A stretch of DNA of 64,000 bases, from contig CM055315.2 of the NCBI GenBank assembly GCA_029255685.2, forward strand, positions 49,191,305 to 49,255,304, given 5' to 3'. The DNA is from Silene conica (Eukaryota > Streptophyta > Magnoliopsida > Caryophyllales > Caryophyllaceae). The notes beneath the pieces are model-generated. The model did no database searches. It was given only the letters and a program-made list of their open reading frames with translations, and had not been told where the DNA came from. Both the position numbers and the translations under genes were made by a program. Below, in pieces: positions 46,227-60,127 of this stretch (position 1 is its first letter; the number at the start of each line of letters is the position of its first letter).

Positions 46227-48813
46227 GTCTTCCCTCCTTAAAAAGAACTTCGTCCCCGAAGTTCACCACACTACCCTATCACCAAAACAAAATCAACTGA
46301 CGCCATCTACTCGGATCACTACCAACAGAAATGGCATGTGTTACATTCCTCCTCCCTTAATCCAAACTTCGTCCCGAAGTTTAACAACTGTCTAACCCGA
46401 TCTCAACCACACCGCCACACACGACACTCCTCCACTCCTTTGCACTGACTCCCTAAAGCTTCTATGAATACATTCTACTACGGTCTATCCTCCTTAAAAG
46501 AAACAGGGCAACAAGTAAATGCAATTATATACATACATGACTCGCATCATTGCACAAACTCAAAAGATACAAAACTATACACTACTTTCATGTATAGAGC
46601 TACTGCTCAACTCATGTAATAATTAACAACCAAACATTCGAGATTTTCCAATCCTATCCTCCTTAAACATGGTTACGTCCCTGTAACCTCCATCACATTT
46701 GTACATCACTAAACACCGATCATCACTATATATAGAGGCGAAGTGACATGCTAGAAGATGATTAAGCACAACATACTACTCATTTCCCACAACTAAACAT
46801 CAATTATGACTTACATAATACGTCTTCTAAATAAGGCATTAAGTTACCAAAACATACAACATGTGAACATCTGAGCACAACTCAAATTATCATATAGATA
46901 TTCACGGGGTCACAAAACAATTTGACAACATCCCTTCATCAGTATAAAATTTTCGAACTGCTTAAGATATTGCAGAACACGTGATAAAATAACAATGGCA
47001 ACACGTAACAAAACATACATAAATACACCTATTGCTAATCTCTTTATACAAGAACTGGTCAAAGTTAACAACTCACAATTATCAATAAATACGACTATAA
47101 GCATACAAAGGCACGTATCCAGTCATTTATATACTTGGTAATCACACTATATATTGCAAAATAATAACCATCACATTGTCATACTTAGACTTGTATATTT
47201 CGTTTCAACTTCGGCAATAACAGTCATATAAGATCATGAAATTCATTCACATTATTGTAACAACAAGGCTATATTATCATACAATAAACTCTATATTCAT
47301 TTCGTATGTCTGCTACTCATGCTTATTAATGCCATATCATAATATTACAGGCCCACATTCATAATTTATATTTGATTAAACTTTTATATTTAAAACTTTC
47401 CTGACTTACCATTTCAACAATCGCACATCATGCTGCAACTTTCAAAATTCATAAATAAATAACCGCTTAACCATTTTGTGATATATCATCGCTTTTTGAA
47501 AATATAACGAATTACTAATTATAGGAAAAAGAATTAATTTGCAAAGCTTAAGAAAATTATTTATAACAATTTGTACAACTCGATAGGTCTGGACAGAAAT
47601 TTTACAGCAATTAGACAGAAATTTGGACGACTTTCAAAAATCACTATTAAATAACGACTCGTTAAGATTTTACGTGGCTTATCATTTTGAAAACGTGAAT
47701 GAATATTCTAAACAGTGGAGTTAGAATTATGCATAAACAAATAATACGTTTTAAATGGTGTCATTTGCAAAAACATGGGTAAAAAAAAAAACTGTGCAGT
47801 AACAATCTGACCATTATCGACTAAAATATTTATTTCTCGTAAAATATAACTCGTATACACATGAAACCAAAGGCATTGAGAAGTTAAATCAAAAGTTTAT
47901 CACACATAAAATTTTCACATTCATATAGAAAACACATTTTAAATGACAGCCCGTACCCACAAGGTAACATTCTGAAAATTTATCAAACCCTTTTGTTCCT
48001 TAAAATCACTTCACATTATCACATTTACATACAACCATTCCCTTTTTCCAAACATGTTGACATATCATCAAAGCGGAGAAATCACGTTGCACCATATTAA
48101 CATTTATCTATCATTTCAAGCTGTAATTGTCATCTAAAACACAGTAAAGATTGCGAAACAGGAAAGTAGATTAACTAAATGACTGAATATTTATACATGT
48201 ATATACAAATGTAACACCTAACTATATGACACTCATGGTTTGGGGCATCACATTCCGCATATCACTAGACATGGATTACTATAACACATAAATATGATCA
48301 TTCTTATCCAAATACCAGCCAATATATTACATAATTACGATAGTCATTTAATAACCAGATATCATATAGACATGTTAGAAGACTAAATCATATGATCACA
48401 TCACTCTATCTATGGCTCAATAAATATAGATCCATACTCATATACACATACTCATGTTCTCCATACTTGGAAATCATATATCTCAATCAACATTCAATAT
48501 AAATCTCATACAACACAGATCTCCCACCATATTTCACATCATACTTACCTCATTCTTCTCCTGCAAGGATGTTAGTACAATATAGACAAGGTCCGTTCCT
48601 TTATTCCTTATTATCCACTCTCTACATCACTCAAGGGTTTCCAGGTTAGACTGAAAGGGCCAGTGGCTTGATTTGAGGAGCCCCCTAACTCATCCCAATC
48701 CTGGGGCTCCTAACAGTTACTAGCCTGGAGTTCATTTTATTTGACTCTTCCTATGTTCATTAATTATATTCATTTGTTATTAGGCCTGAGGATCGTTCGC
48801 TCTGATACCACTT
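46227..48813 (-). other. Q internal region 2, non-coding
   Basis: 2587 bp. Variants: cttaagatattgc, gggtaaaaaa and gaggagccccc (palindrome lost). The polypurine tract is at 46227-46241 and the primer site at 48799-48810. Confidence 0.9.
48799..48810 (-). other. Primer binding site, Q unit 2, tRNA-Met type
   Basis: Same as unit 1; unchanged. Confidence 0.93.
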
Positions 48814-51800
48814 TGTAACACCCCCATTTATTTAAGAGGCTTTAGCAAGACATTCTCAAATAAATAGAGTTGTTACCATCTCAGAATGTCCGAGGTAATG
48901 AATAACAAAGTAAACAAACCAAAGTACTTTATATAAAAACTGATTAAATTTAAACTTTTGCTATTACAACTATTACGCAAAGAATAAAAGTACAACTGAT
49001 AGCCTCTAAGTATGTGATCTAATTCTAAGTAGGTCCAAGCCATGTCTCACTCCTTGCCCAAGCTCCTAGTCCGTTAGTCTCTGACCTGTAGAATCTACTC
49101 CCCATTCCGGATCATCGTAGGTGTACACGAATACACTGTCAACCTCGCGGTTGAGTAGGATAACACAATAATAATAATGCAACAAATATGATATGCAAAT
49201 GCCATGATATGCTCGAGCTCAATCACAATCTCAATCTCAAACCCGTAACACCCAGCCATACCGAACCTCCCGGCAGACTATAATCGGCCGTCGCCGAACA
49301 CCAGTTCAATAGCTGATAAGACACCAGGCCTGGTCTGCAGAACCACCCTGGGCTTTATATCAGAATAATATCTGATCCATATCTTTCTCAGTAACCAATG
49401 CATATGCCATGCTCATGAATGCAACACTAAAATAAATAACCATAAAATACCATGCTCATATAACTCATACTTGCATCCATAATATACAAGGCTACATCCA
49501 TTCATAACACATCACAGAGTAAATATCCATTCATAACACTTCATAGAGTATAGTGTCAGTGTATCCTACCTGGATAACAATATAATCCAATTAGTACTCC
49601 GAGCACGTAAAGACAGATATCCTCCACAATACCGTCACCTTGAACAATTAACAAATAGCAATTACCAACCATTCAATTACTATCGATAAATAATTACGTT
49701 TAATAATTAATATTAAAGCCGTCAAGCTACTAACAAAAGACCAAATATCAAATAGAGTATTATAGCCTGCTCATTGCATAACTACAACTACTAAATATTT
49801 TCAAGCTCATTAACCGTCTTACTTGTCTCATACGTAGACAAATTATTAATTCACAACTTGGTTAAATATAAATATAAACTCCGATGCATGATTATCCGAA
49901 CATATATAAACGTTAACAAATCAATCTACGCATAACCGTGGTTAATTAAAATAACAACAATTAATTATCAACAAACACTAGTTAATTAACATAACTTATT
50001 AATCAAATATAATGGTATAAACAATTATGATATATTAATTAATCAAACTAATTAAACGAAACAATTAAATAAATATAACAATAATACTAAAACCAATTAA
50101 TTAAAACATAGTCTAAATATAAACAATAATAATAAAACCAATTATACTAATATCATAAACTACCCATAAACTAAATACTAATACTAATTAATTATTAAAC
50201 TAACTACTACTACTTCATAAACTAAACAACTAACCTAAACTAAGATGCCAACCTGACATAACAACAATAATGCACGACCTAACAATCACGACATAACAAA
50301 ACAACACAACAGTAACCAACGAGCCCAACCCTTTTGCGCATGCCATCTTCATGCCACTACCACCACTAGTCTGGCCACCCACGACTACCGCCAATGGTCC
50401 CATTTTCTTCCCCGCACCGCCAACCACGCATCCCACATTCTGGTATCCCCTGACGGTCCCCACGACCACCACAAAACGCTGCCCTAATCCACCTGTACAG
50501 AATCCCAAAACTGCGGTTTCGGCGTTCTCGCTCCGGTTGCCACCACCTACTACCGCCATCACAGCCACCGCCATAACCCTCAATTACACTACCCTAACGT
50601 CAACCCCGAGTCCCCACACGACACACACCCAAATGCCATACATACGACTCACTCATCTTTTATTTTCGCAGACCTGTCATTACCACCACCATCTGCCACC
50701 CCTAACCACCACTACACCAACACTAGGGTCAACTCATACCCAAAAAAAACGCCGTCAACCCATCCTTCTGCCCCGACAACCAGCAACCAAAACAAACAAA
50801 TCGTCTTAAGCATCTATCCGAAAACCCGCAACGAATTACTTCTTCTAAATACGGCCACCACCGTGACTGTCCACCCCTCACGGTCAAAACCCATGCCCTA
50901 AGGTGGTCACCTCTGCCCATACAACCACCACTCACTAACCTAGATGCCAAACACTCCCCACAAATGAACTTCAAAACGTGACAAGTACGCCTCTCGTTTT
51001 TTCCCGTTTCACTATATGTTCTGCACCCAAACACCACCACCACGGTGGTTGTCACGACCAAGGTCAAGGTCATTCATGGTCCTTGCCCAGCCTAGGGTCT
51101 GAGTCAGTTCGGTTGGTAAGGTCAAGTCTCAACGAATACGATGAACAATAAAACAAAGCGATAAAAGAATTAAAACGATAAGAGCGTTATATAATCGTAC
51201 CTTGATAAACGATTTTAGAAAAAGACGAGGAAGCTTTAAGACGTAAGAGAAAGGAAGAAGAAGGGGAAAGGAGGAGAGCAAACCCAGTTTTGATTGGAGG
51301 CAAAGTAACGTAGTTAGGGTTAGAGGTGAAGTGTGTAATTAGGGTTTTAAGAATTAAAACAAAGGAATTTATATGGTAGGTTATTTTATGTACAACAATA
51401 ATAAGATTGTAAAAAGAAAATAAGGCAATTAAGTTTTTAGCTTATTTAAATTATATAATTTAGTATTAGTAAATACTAATTATATTAATTACAAGAATAT
51501 AAAAAGTAAGGTAGTATTTTGGTCCATATATTATAAATTTAGAATTATTAAAAATGTCAGCAATTACGCCAGAATATATAAAAACATAGGATTTAAATAC
51601 AATTAAGACTTAAATAAAAATAGAACTTAAATATAGATGAGAAATAAATGTAAAATAGAAAATATGGTTTAATTATAAATATATTAAAATTAAAGAAATA
51701 AGAATGAAATGTCATTTTACAAAATAATCATCAAATATAAATTGATTATGAAATAAGAAATAATCGTAGAAATACGATTTATAAAACAACAACACTTTAC

Positions 51801-51890
51801 GTAAAATACTTCGTAAACATTCCTTTTTAAATACATGTATAAAACATGGTTTGACTGTCGTGGACCAAGGCTAACGTACGGGGTATTACA
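48814..51890 (-). repeat. Q LTR-C
   Basis: 3077 bp. Carries a set of variants shared only with LTR-D (agaggctttagc, ccagttcaat, accataaaat, gtaaatatcc, ataacaatat, a 4-bp deletion giving aaactccgatgc, cttcttctaa, gtcaagtctc, aagattgtaa). Has the 14-bp segment. Confidence 0.95.
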
Positions 51891-54477
51891 GTCTTCCCTC
51901 CTTAAAAAGAACTTCGTCCCCGAAGTTCACCACACTACCCTATCACCAAAACAAAATCAACTGACGCCATCTACTCGGATCACTACCAACAGAAATGGCA
52001 TGTGTTACATTCCTCCTCCCTTAATCCAAACTTCGTCCCGAAGTTTAACAACTGTCTAACCCGATCTCAACCACACCGCCACACACGACACTCCTCCACT
52101 CCTTTGCACTGACTCCCTAAAGCTTCTATGAATACATTCTACTACGGTCTATCCTCCTTAAAAGAAACAGGGCAACAAGTAAATGCAATTATATACATAC
52201 ATGACTCGCATCATTGCACAAACTCAAAAGATACAAAACTATACACTACTTTCATGTATAGAGCTACTGCTCAACTCATGTAATAATTAACAACCAAACA
52301 TTCGAGATTTTCCAATCCTATCCTCCTTAAACATGGTTACGTCCCTGTAACCTCCATCACATTTGTACATCACTAAACACCGATCATCACTATATATAGA
52401 GGCGAAGTGACATGCTAGAAGATGATTAAGCACAACATACTACTCATTTCCCACAACTAAACATCAATTATGACTTACATAATACGTCTTCTAAATAAGG
52501 CATTAAGTTACCAAAACATACAACATGTGAACATCTGAGCACAACTCAAATTATCATATAGATATTCACGGGGTCACAAAACAATTTGACAACATCCCTT
52601 CATCAGTATAAAATTTTCGAACTGCTTACGATATTGCAGAACACGTGATAAAATAACAATGGCAACACGTAACAAAACATACATAAATACACCTATTGCT
52701 AATCTCTTTATACAAGAACTGGTCAAAGTTAACAACTCACAATTATCAATAAATACGACTATAAGCATACAAAGGCACGTATCCAGTCATTTATATACTT
52801 GGTAATCACACTATATATTGCAAAATAATAACCATCACATTGTCATACTTAGACTTGTATATTTCGTTTCAACTTCGGCAATAACAGTCATATAAGATCA
52901 TGAAATTCATTCACATTATTGTAACAACAAGGCTATATTATCATACAATAAACTCTATATTCATTTCGTATGTCTGCTACTCATGCTTATTAATGCCATA
53001 TCATAATATTACAGGCCCACATTCATAATTTATATTTGATTAAACTTTTATATTTAAAACTTTCCTGACTTACCATTTCAACAATCGCACATCATGCTGC
53101 AACTTTCAAAATTCATAAATAAATAACCGCTTAACCATTTTGTGATATATCATCGCTTTTTGAAAATATAACGAATTACTAATTATAGGAAAAAGAATTA
53201 ATTTGCAAAGCTTAAGAAAATTATTTATAACAATTTGTACAACTCGATAGGTCTGGACAGAAATTTTACAGCAATTAGACAGAAATTTGGACGACTTTCA
53301 AAAATCACTATTAAATAACGACTCGTTAAGATTTTACGTGGCTTATCATTTTGAAAACGTGAATGAATATTCTAAACAGTGGAGTTAGAATTATGCATAA
53401 ACAAATAATACGTTTTAAATGGTGTCATTTGCAAAAACATGGGTCAAAAAAAAAACTGTGCAGTAACAATCTGACCATTATCGACTAAAATATTTATTTC
53501 TCGTAAAATATAACTCGTATACACATGAAACCAAAGGCATTGAGAAGTTAAATCAAAAGTTTATCACACATAAAATTTTCACATTCATATAGAAAACACA
53601 TTTTAAATGACAGCCCGTACCCACAAGGTAACATTCTGAAAATTTATCAAACCCTTTTGTTCCTTAAAATCACTTCACATTATCACATTTACATACAACC
53701 ATTCCCTTTTTCCAAACATGTTGACATATCATCAAAGCGGAGAAATCACGTTGCACCATATTAACATTTATCTATCATTTCAAGCTGTAATTGTCATCTA
53801 AAACACAGTAAAGATTGCGAAACAGGAAAGTAGATTAACTAAATGACTGAATATTTATACATGTATATACAAATGTAACACCTAACTATATGACACTCAT
53901 GGTTTGGGGCATCACATTCCGCATATCACTAGACATGGATTACTATAACACATAAATATGATCATTCTTATCCAAATACCAGCCAATATATTACATAATT
54001 ACGATAGTCATTTAATAACCAGATATCATATAGACATGTTAGAAGACTAAATCATATGATCACATCACTCTATCTATGGCTCAATAAATATAGATCCATA
54101 CTCATATACACATACTCATGTTCTCCATACTTGGAAATCATATATCTCAATCAACATTCAATATAAATCTCATACAACACAGATCTCCCACCATATTTCA
54201 CATCATACTTACCTCATTCTTCTCCTGCAAGGATGTTAGTACAATATAGACAAGGTCCGTTCCTTTATTCCTTATTATCCACTCTCTACATCACTCAAGG
54301 GTTTCCAGGTTAGACTGAAAGGGCCAGTGGCTTGATTTGAGGAGCCCCCTAACTCATCCCAATCCTGGGGCTCCTAACAGTTACTAGCCTGGAGTTCATT
54401 TTATTTGACTCTTCCTATGTTCATTAATTATATTCATTTGTTATTAGGCCTGAGGATCGTTCGCTCTGATACCACTT
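51891..54477 (-). other. Q internal region 3, non-coding, apparent recombinant
   Basis: 2587 bp. Near 52627 it has cttacgatattgc as in internal 4, whereas near 54341 it has gaggagccccc as in internal 2. This combination marks an exchange point between the two sites. The polypurine tract is at 51891-51905 and the primer site at 54463-54474. Confidence 0.88.
54463..54474 (-). other. Primer binding site, Q unit 3, tRNA-Met type
   Basis: Unchanged copy. Confidence 0.93.
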
Positions 54478-57400
54478 TGTAACACCCCCATTTATTTAAG
54501 AGGCTTTAGCAAGACATTCTCAAATAAATAGAGTTGTTACCATCTCAGAATGTCCGAGGTAGTGAATAACAAAGTAAACAAACCAAAGTACTTTATATAA
54601 AAACTGATTAAATTTAAACTTTTGCTATTACAACTATTACGCAAAGAATAAAAGTACAACTGATAGCCTCTAAGTATGTGATCTAATTCTAAGTAGGTCC
54701 AAGCCATGTCTCACTCCTTGCCCAAGCTCCTAGTCCGTTAGTCTCTGACCTGTAGAATCTACTCCCCATTCCGGATCATCGTAGGTGTACACGAATACAC
54801 TGTCAACCTCGCGGTTGAGTAGGATAACACAATAATAATAATGCAACAAATATGATATGCAAATGCCATGATATGCTCGAGCTCAATCACAATCTCAATC
54901 TCAAACCCGTAACACCCAGCCATACCGAACCTCCCGGCAGACTATAATCGGCCGTCGCCGAACACCAGTTCAATAGCTGATAAGACACCAGGCCTGGTCT
55001 GCAGAACCACCCTGGGCTTTATATCAGAATAATATCTGATCCATATCTTTCTCAGTAACCAATGCATATGCCATGCTCATGAATGCAACACTAAAATAAA
55101 TAACCATAAAATACCATGCTCATATAACTCATACTTGCATCCATAATATACAAGGCTACATCCATTCATAACACATCACAGAGTAAATATCCATTCATAA
55201 CACTTCATAGAGTATAGTGTCAGTGTATCCTACCTGGATAACAATATAATCCAATTAGTACTCCGAGCACGTAAAGACAGATATCCTCCACAATACCGTC
55301 ACCTTGAACAATTAACAAATAGCAATTACCAACCATTCAATTACTATCGATAAATAATTACGTTTAATAATTAATATTAAAGCCGTCAAGCTACTAACAA
55401 AAGACCAAATATCAAATAGAGTATTATAGCCTGCTCATTGCATAACTACAACTACTAAATATTTTCAAGCTCATTAACCGTCTTACTTGTCTCATACGTA
55501 GACAAATTATTAATTCACAACTTGGTTAAATATAAATATAAACTCCGATGCATGATTATCCGAACATATATAAACGTTAACAAATCAATCTACGCATAAC
55601 CGTGGTTAATTAAAATAACAACAATTAATTATCAACAAACACTAGTTAATTAACATAACTTATTAATCAAATATAATGGTATAAACAATTATGATATATT
55701 AATTAATCAAACTAATTAAACGAAACAATTAAATAAATATAACAATAATACTAAAACCAATTAATTAAAACATAGTCTAAATATAAACAATAATAATAAA
55801 ACCAATTATACTAATATCATAAACTACCCATAAACTAAATACTAATACTAATTAATTATTAAACTAACTACTACTACTTCATAAACTAAACAACTAACCT
55901 AAACTAAGATGCCAACCTGACATAACAACAATAATGCACGACATAACAAAACAACACAACAGTAACCAACGAGCCCAACCCTTTTGCGCATGCCATCTTC
56001 ATGCCACTACCACCACTAGTCTGGCCACCCACGACTACCGCCAATGGTCCCATTTTCTTCCCCGCACCGCCAACCACGCATCCCACATTCTGGTATCCCC
56101 TGACGGTCCCCACGACCACCACAAAACGCTGCCCTAATCCACCTGTACAGAATCCCAAAACTGCGGTTTCGGCGTTCTCGCTCCGGTTGCCACCACCTAC
56201 TACCGCCATCACAGCCACCGCCATAACCCTCAATTACACTACCCTAACGTCAACCCCGAGTCCCCACACGACACACACCCAAATGCCATACATACGACTC
56301 ACTCATCTTTTATTTTCGCAGACCTGTCATTACCACCACCATCTGCCACCCCTAACCACCACTACACCAACACTAGGGTCAACTCATACCCAAAAAAAAC
56401 GCCGTCAACCCATCCTTCTACCCCGACAACCAGCAACCAAAACAAACAAATCGTCTTAAGCATCTATCCGAAAACCCGCAACGAATTACTTCTTCTAAAT
56501 ACGGCCACCACCGTGACTGTCCACCCCTCACGGTCAAAACCCATGCCCTAAGGTGGTCACCTCTGCCCATACAACCACCACTCACTAACCTAGATGCCAA
56601 ACACTCCCCACAAATGAACTTCAAAACGTGACAAGTACGCCTCTCGTTTTTTCCCGTTTCACTATATGTTCTGCACCCAAACACCACCACCACGGTGGTT
56701 GTCACGACCAAGGTCAAGGTCATTCATGGTCCTTGCCCAGCCTAGGGTCTGAGTCAGTTCGGTTGGTAAGGTCAAGTCTCAACGAATACGATGAACAATA
56801 AAACAAAGCGATAAAAGAATTAAAACGATAAGAGCGTTATATAATCGTACCTTGATAAACGATTTTAGAAAAAGACGAGGAAGCTTTAAGACGTAAGAGA
56901 AAGGAAGAAGAAGGGGAAAGGAGGAGAGCAAACCCAGTTTTGATTGGAGGCAAAGTAACGTAGTTAGGGTTAGAGGTGAAGTGTGTAATTAGGGTTTTAA
57001 GAATTAAAACAAAGGAATTTATATGGTAGGTTATTTTATGTACAACAATAATAAGATTGTAAAAAGAAAATAAGGCAATTAAGTTTTTAGCTTATTTAAA
57101 TTATATAATTTAGTATTAGTAAATACTAATTATATTAATTACAAGAATATAAAAAGTAAGGTAGTATTTTGGTCCATATATTATAAATTTAGAATTATTA
57201 AAAATGTCAGCAATTACGCCAGAATATATAAAAACATAGGATTTAAATACAATTAAGACTTAAATAAAAATAGAACTTAAATATAGATGAGAAATAAATG
57301 TAAAATAGAAAATATGGTTTAATTATAAATATATTAAAATTAAAGAAATAAGAATGAAATGTCATTTTACAAAATAATCATCAAATATAAATTGATTATG

Positions 57401-57540
57401 AAATAAGAAATAATCGTAGAAATACGATTTATAAAACAACAACACTTTACGTAAAATACTTCGTAAACATTCCTTTTTAAATACATGTATAAAACATGGT
57501 TTGACTGTCGTGGACCAAGGCTAACGTACGGGGTATTACA
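54478..57540 (-). repeat. Q LTR-D
   Basis: 3063 bp. Carries all C-type variants but lacks the 14-bp segment; private change ccttctacccc. It is the closest sister of LTR-C. Confidence 0.95.
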
Positions 57541-60127
57541 GTCTTCCCTCCTTAAAAAGAACTTCGTCCCCGAAGTTCACCACACTACCCTATCACCAAA
57601 ACAAAATCAACTGACGCCATCTACTCGGATCACTACCAACAGAAATGGCATGTGTTACATTCCTCCTCCCTTAATCCAAACTTCGTCCCGAAGTTTAACA
57701 ACTGTCTAACCCGATCTCAACCACACCGCCACACACGACACTCCTCCACTCCTTTGCACTGACTCCCTAAAGCTTCTATGAATACATTCTACTACGGTCT
57801 ATCCTCCTTAAAAGAAACAGGGCAACAAGTAAATGCAATTATATACATACATGACTCGCATCATTGCACAAACTCAAAAGATACAAAACTATACACTACT
57901 TTCATGTATAGAGCTACTGCTCAACTCATGTAATAATTAACAACCAAACATTCGAGATTTTCCAATCCTATCCTCCTTAAACATGGTTACGTCCCTGTAA
58001 CCTCCATCACATTTGTACATCACTAAACACCGATCATCACTATATATAGAGGCGAAGTGACATGCTAGAAGATGATTAAGCACAACATACTACTCATTTC
58101 CCACAACTAAACATCAATTATGACTTACATAATACGTCTTCTAAATAAGGCATTAAGTTACCAAAACATACAACATGTGAACATCTGAGCACAACTCAAA
58201 TTATCATATAGATATTCACGGGGTCACAAAACAATTTGACAACATCCCTTCATCAGTATAAAATTTTCGAACTGCTTACGATATTGCAGAACACGTGATA
58301 AAATAACAATGGCAACACGTAACAAAACATACATAAATACACCTATTGCTAATCTCTTTATACAAGAACTGGTCAAAGTTAACAACTCACAATTATCAAT
58401 AAATACGACTATAAGCATACAAAGGCACGTATCCAGTCATTTATATACTTGGTAATCACACTATATATTGCAAAATAATAACCATCACATTGTCATACTT
58501 AGACTTGTATATTTCGTTTCAACTTCGGCAATAACAGTCATATAAGATCATGAAATTCATTCACATTATTGTAACAACAAGGCTATATTATCATACAATA
58601 AACTCTATATTCATTTCGTATGTCTGCTACTCATGCTTATTAATGCCATATCATAATATTACAGGCCCACATTCATAATTTATATTTGATTAAACTTTTA
58701 TATTTAAAACTTTCCTGACTTACCATTTCAACAATCGCACATCATGCTGCAACTTTCAAAATTCATAAATAAATAACCGCTTAACCATTTTGTGATATAT
58801 CATCGCTTTTTGAAAATATAACGAATTACTAATTATAGGAAAAAGAATTAATTTGCAAAGCTTAAGAAAATTATTTATAACAATTTGTACAACTCGATAG
58901 GTCTGGACAGAAATTTTACAGCAATTAGACAGAAATTTGGACGACTTTCAAAAATCACTATTAAATAACGACTCGTTAAGATTTTACGTGGCTTATCATT
59001 TTGAAAACGTGAATGAATATTCTAAACAGTGGAGTTAGAATTATGCATAAACAAATAATACGTTTTAAATGGTGTCATTTGCAAAAACATGGGTCAAAAA
59101 AAAAACTGTGCAGTAACAATCTGACCATTATCGACTAAAATATTTATTTCTCGTAAAATATAACTCGTATACACATGAAACCAAAGGCATTGAGAAGTTA
59201 AATCAAAAGTTTATCACACATAAAATTTTCACATTCATATAGAAAACACATTTTAAATGACAGCCCGTACCCACAAGGTAACATTCTGAAAATTTATCAA
59301 ACCCTTTTGTTCCTTAAAATCACTTCACATTATCACATTTACATACAACCATTCCCTTTTTCCAAACATGTTGACATATCATCAAAGCGGAGAAATCACG
59401 TTGCACCATATTAACATTTATCTATCATTTCAAGCTGTAATTGTCATCTAAAACACAGTAAAGATTGCGAAACAGGAAAGTAGATTAACTAAATGACTGA
59501 ATATTTATACATGTATATACAAATGTAACACCTAACTATATGACACTCATGGTTTGGGGCATCACATTCCGCATATCACTAGACATGGATTACTATAACA
59601 CATAAATATGATCATTCTTATCCAAATACCAGCCAATATATTACATAATTACGATAGTCATTTAATAACCAGATATCATATAGACATGTTAGAAGACTAA
59701 ATCATATGATCACATCACTCTATCTATGGCTCAATAAATATAGATCCATACTCATATACACATACTCATGTTCTCCATAGTTGGAAATCATATATCTCAA
59801 TCAACATTCAATATAAATCTCATACAACACAGATCTCCCACCATATTTCACATCATACTTACCTCATTCTTCTCCTGCAAGGATGTTAGTACAATATAGA
59901 CAAGGTCCGTTCCTTTATTCCTTATTATCCACTCTCTACATCACTCAAGGGTTTCCAGGTTAGACTGAAAGGGCCAGTGGCTTGATTTGAGGGGGCCCCT
60001 AACTCATCCCAATCCTGGGGCTCCTAACAGTTACTAGCCTGGAGTTCATTTTATTTGACTCTTCCTATGTTCATTAATTATATTCATTTGTTATTAGGCC
60101 TGAGGATCGTTCGCTCTGATACCACTT
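57541..60127 (-). other. Q internal region 4, non-coding
   Basis: 2587 bp. Variants: cttacgatattgc (shared with internal 3), ccatagttgg (private), and gagggggcccc in the palindrome. The polypurine tract is at 57541-57555 and the primer site at 60113-60124. Confidence 0.9.
60113..60124 (-). other. Primer binding site, Q unit 4, tRNA-Met type
   Basis: Unchanged copy. Confidence 0.93.
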
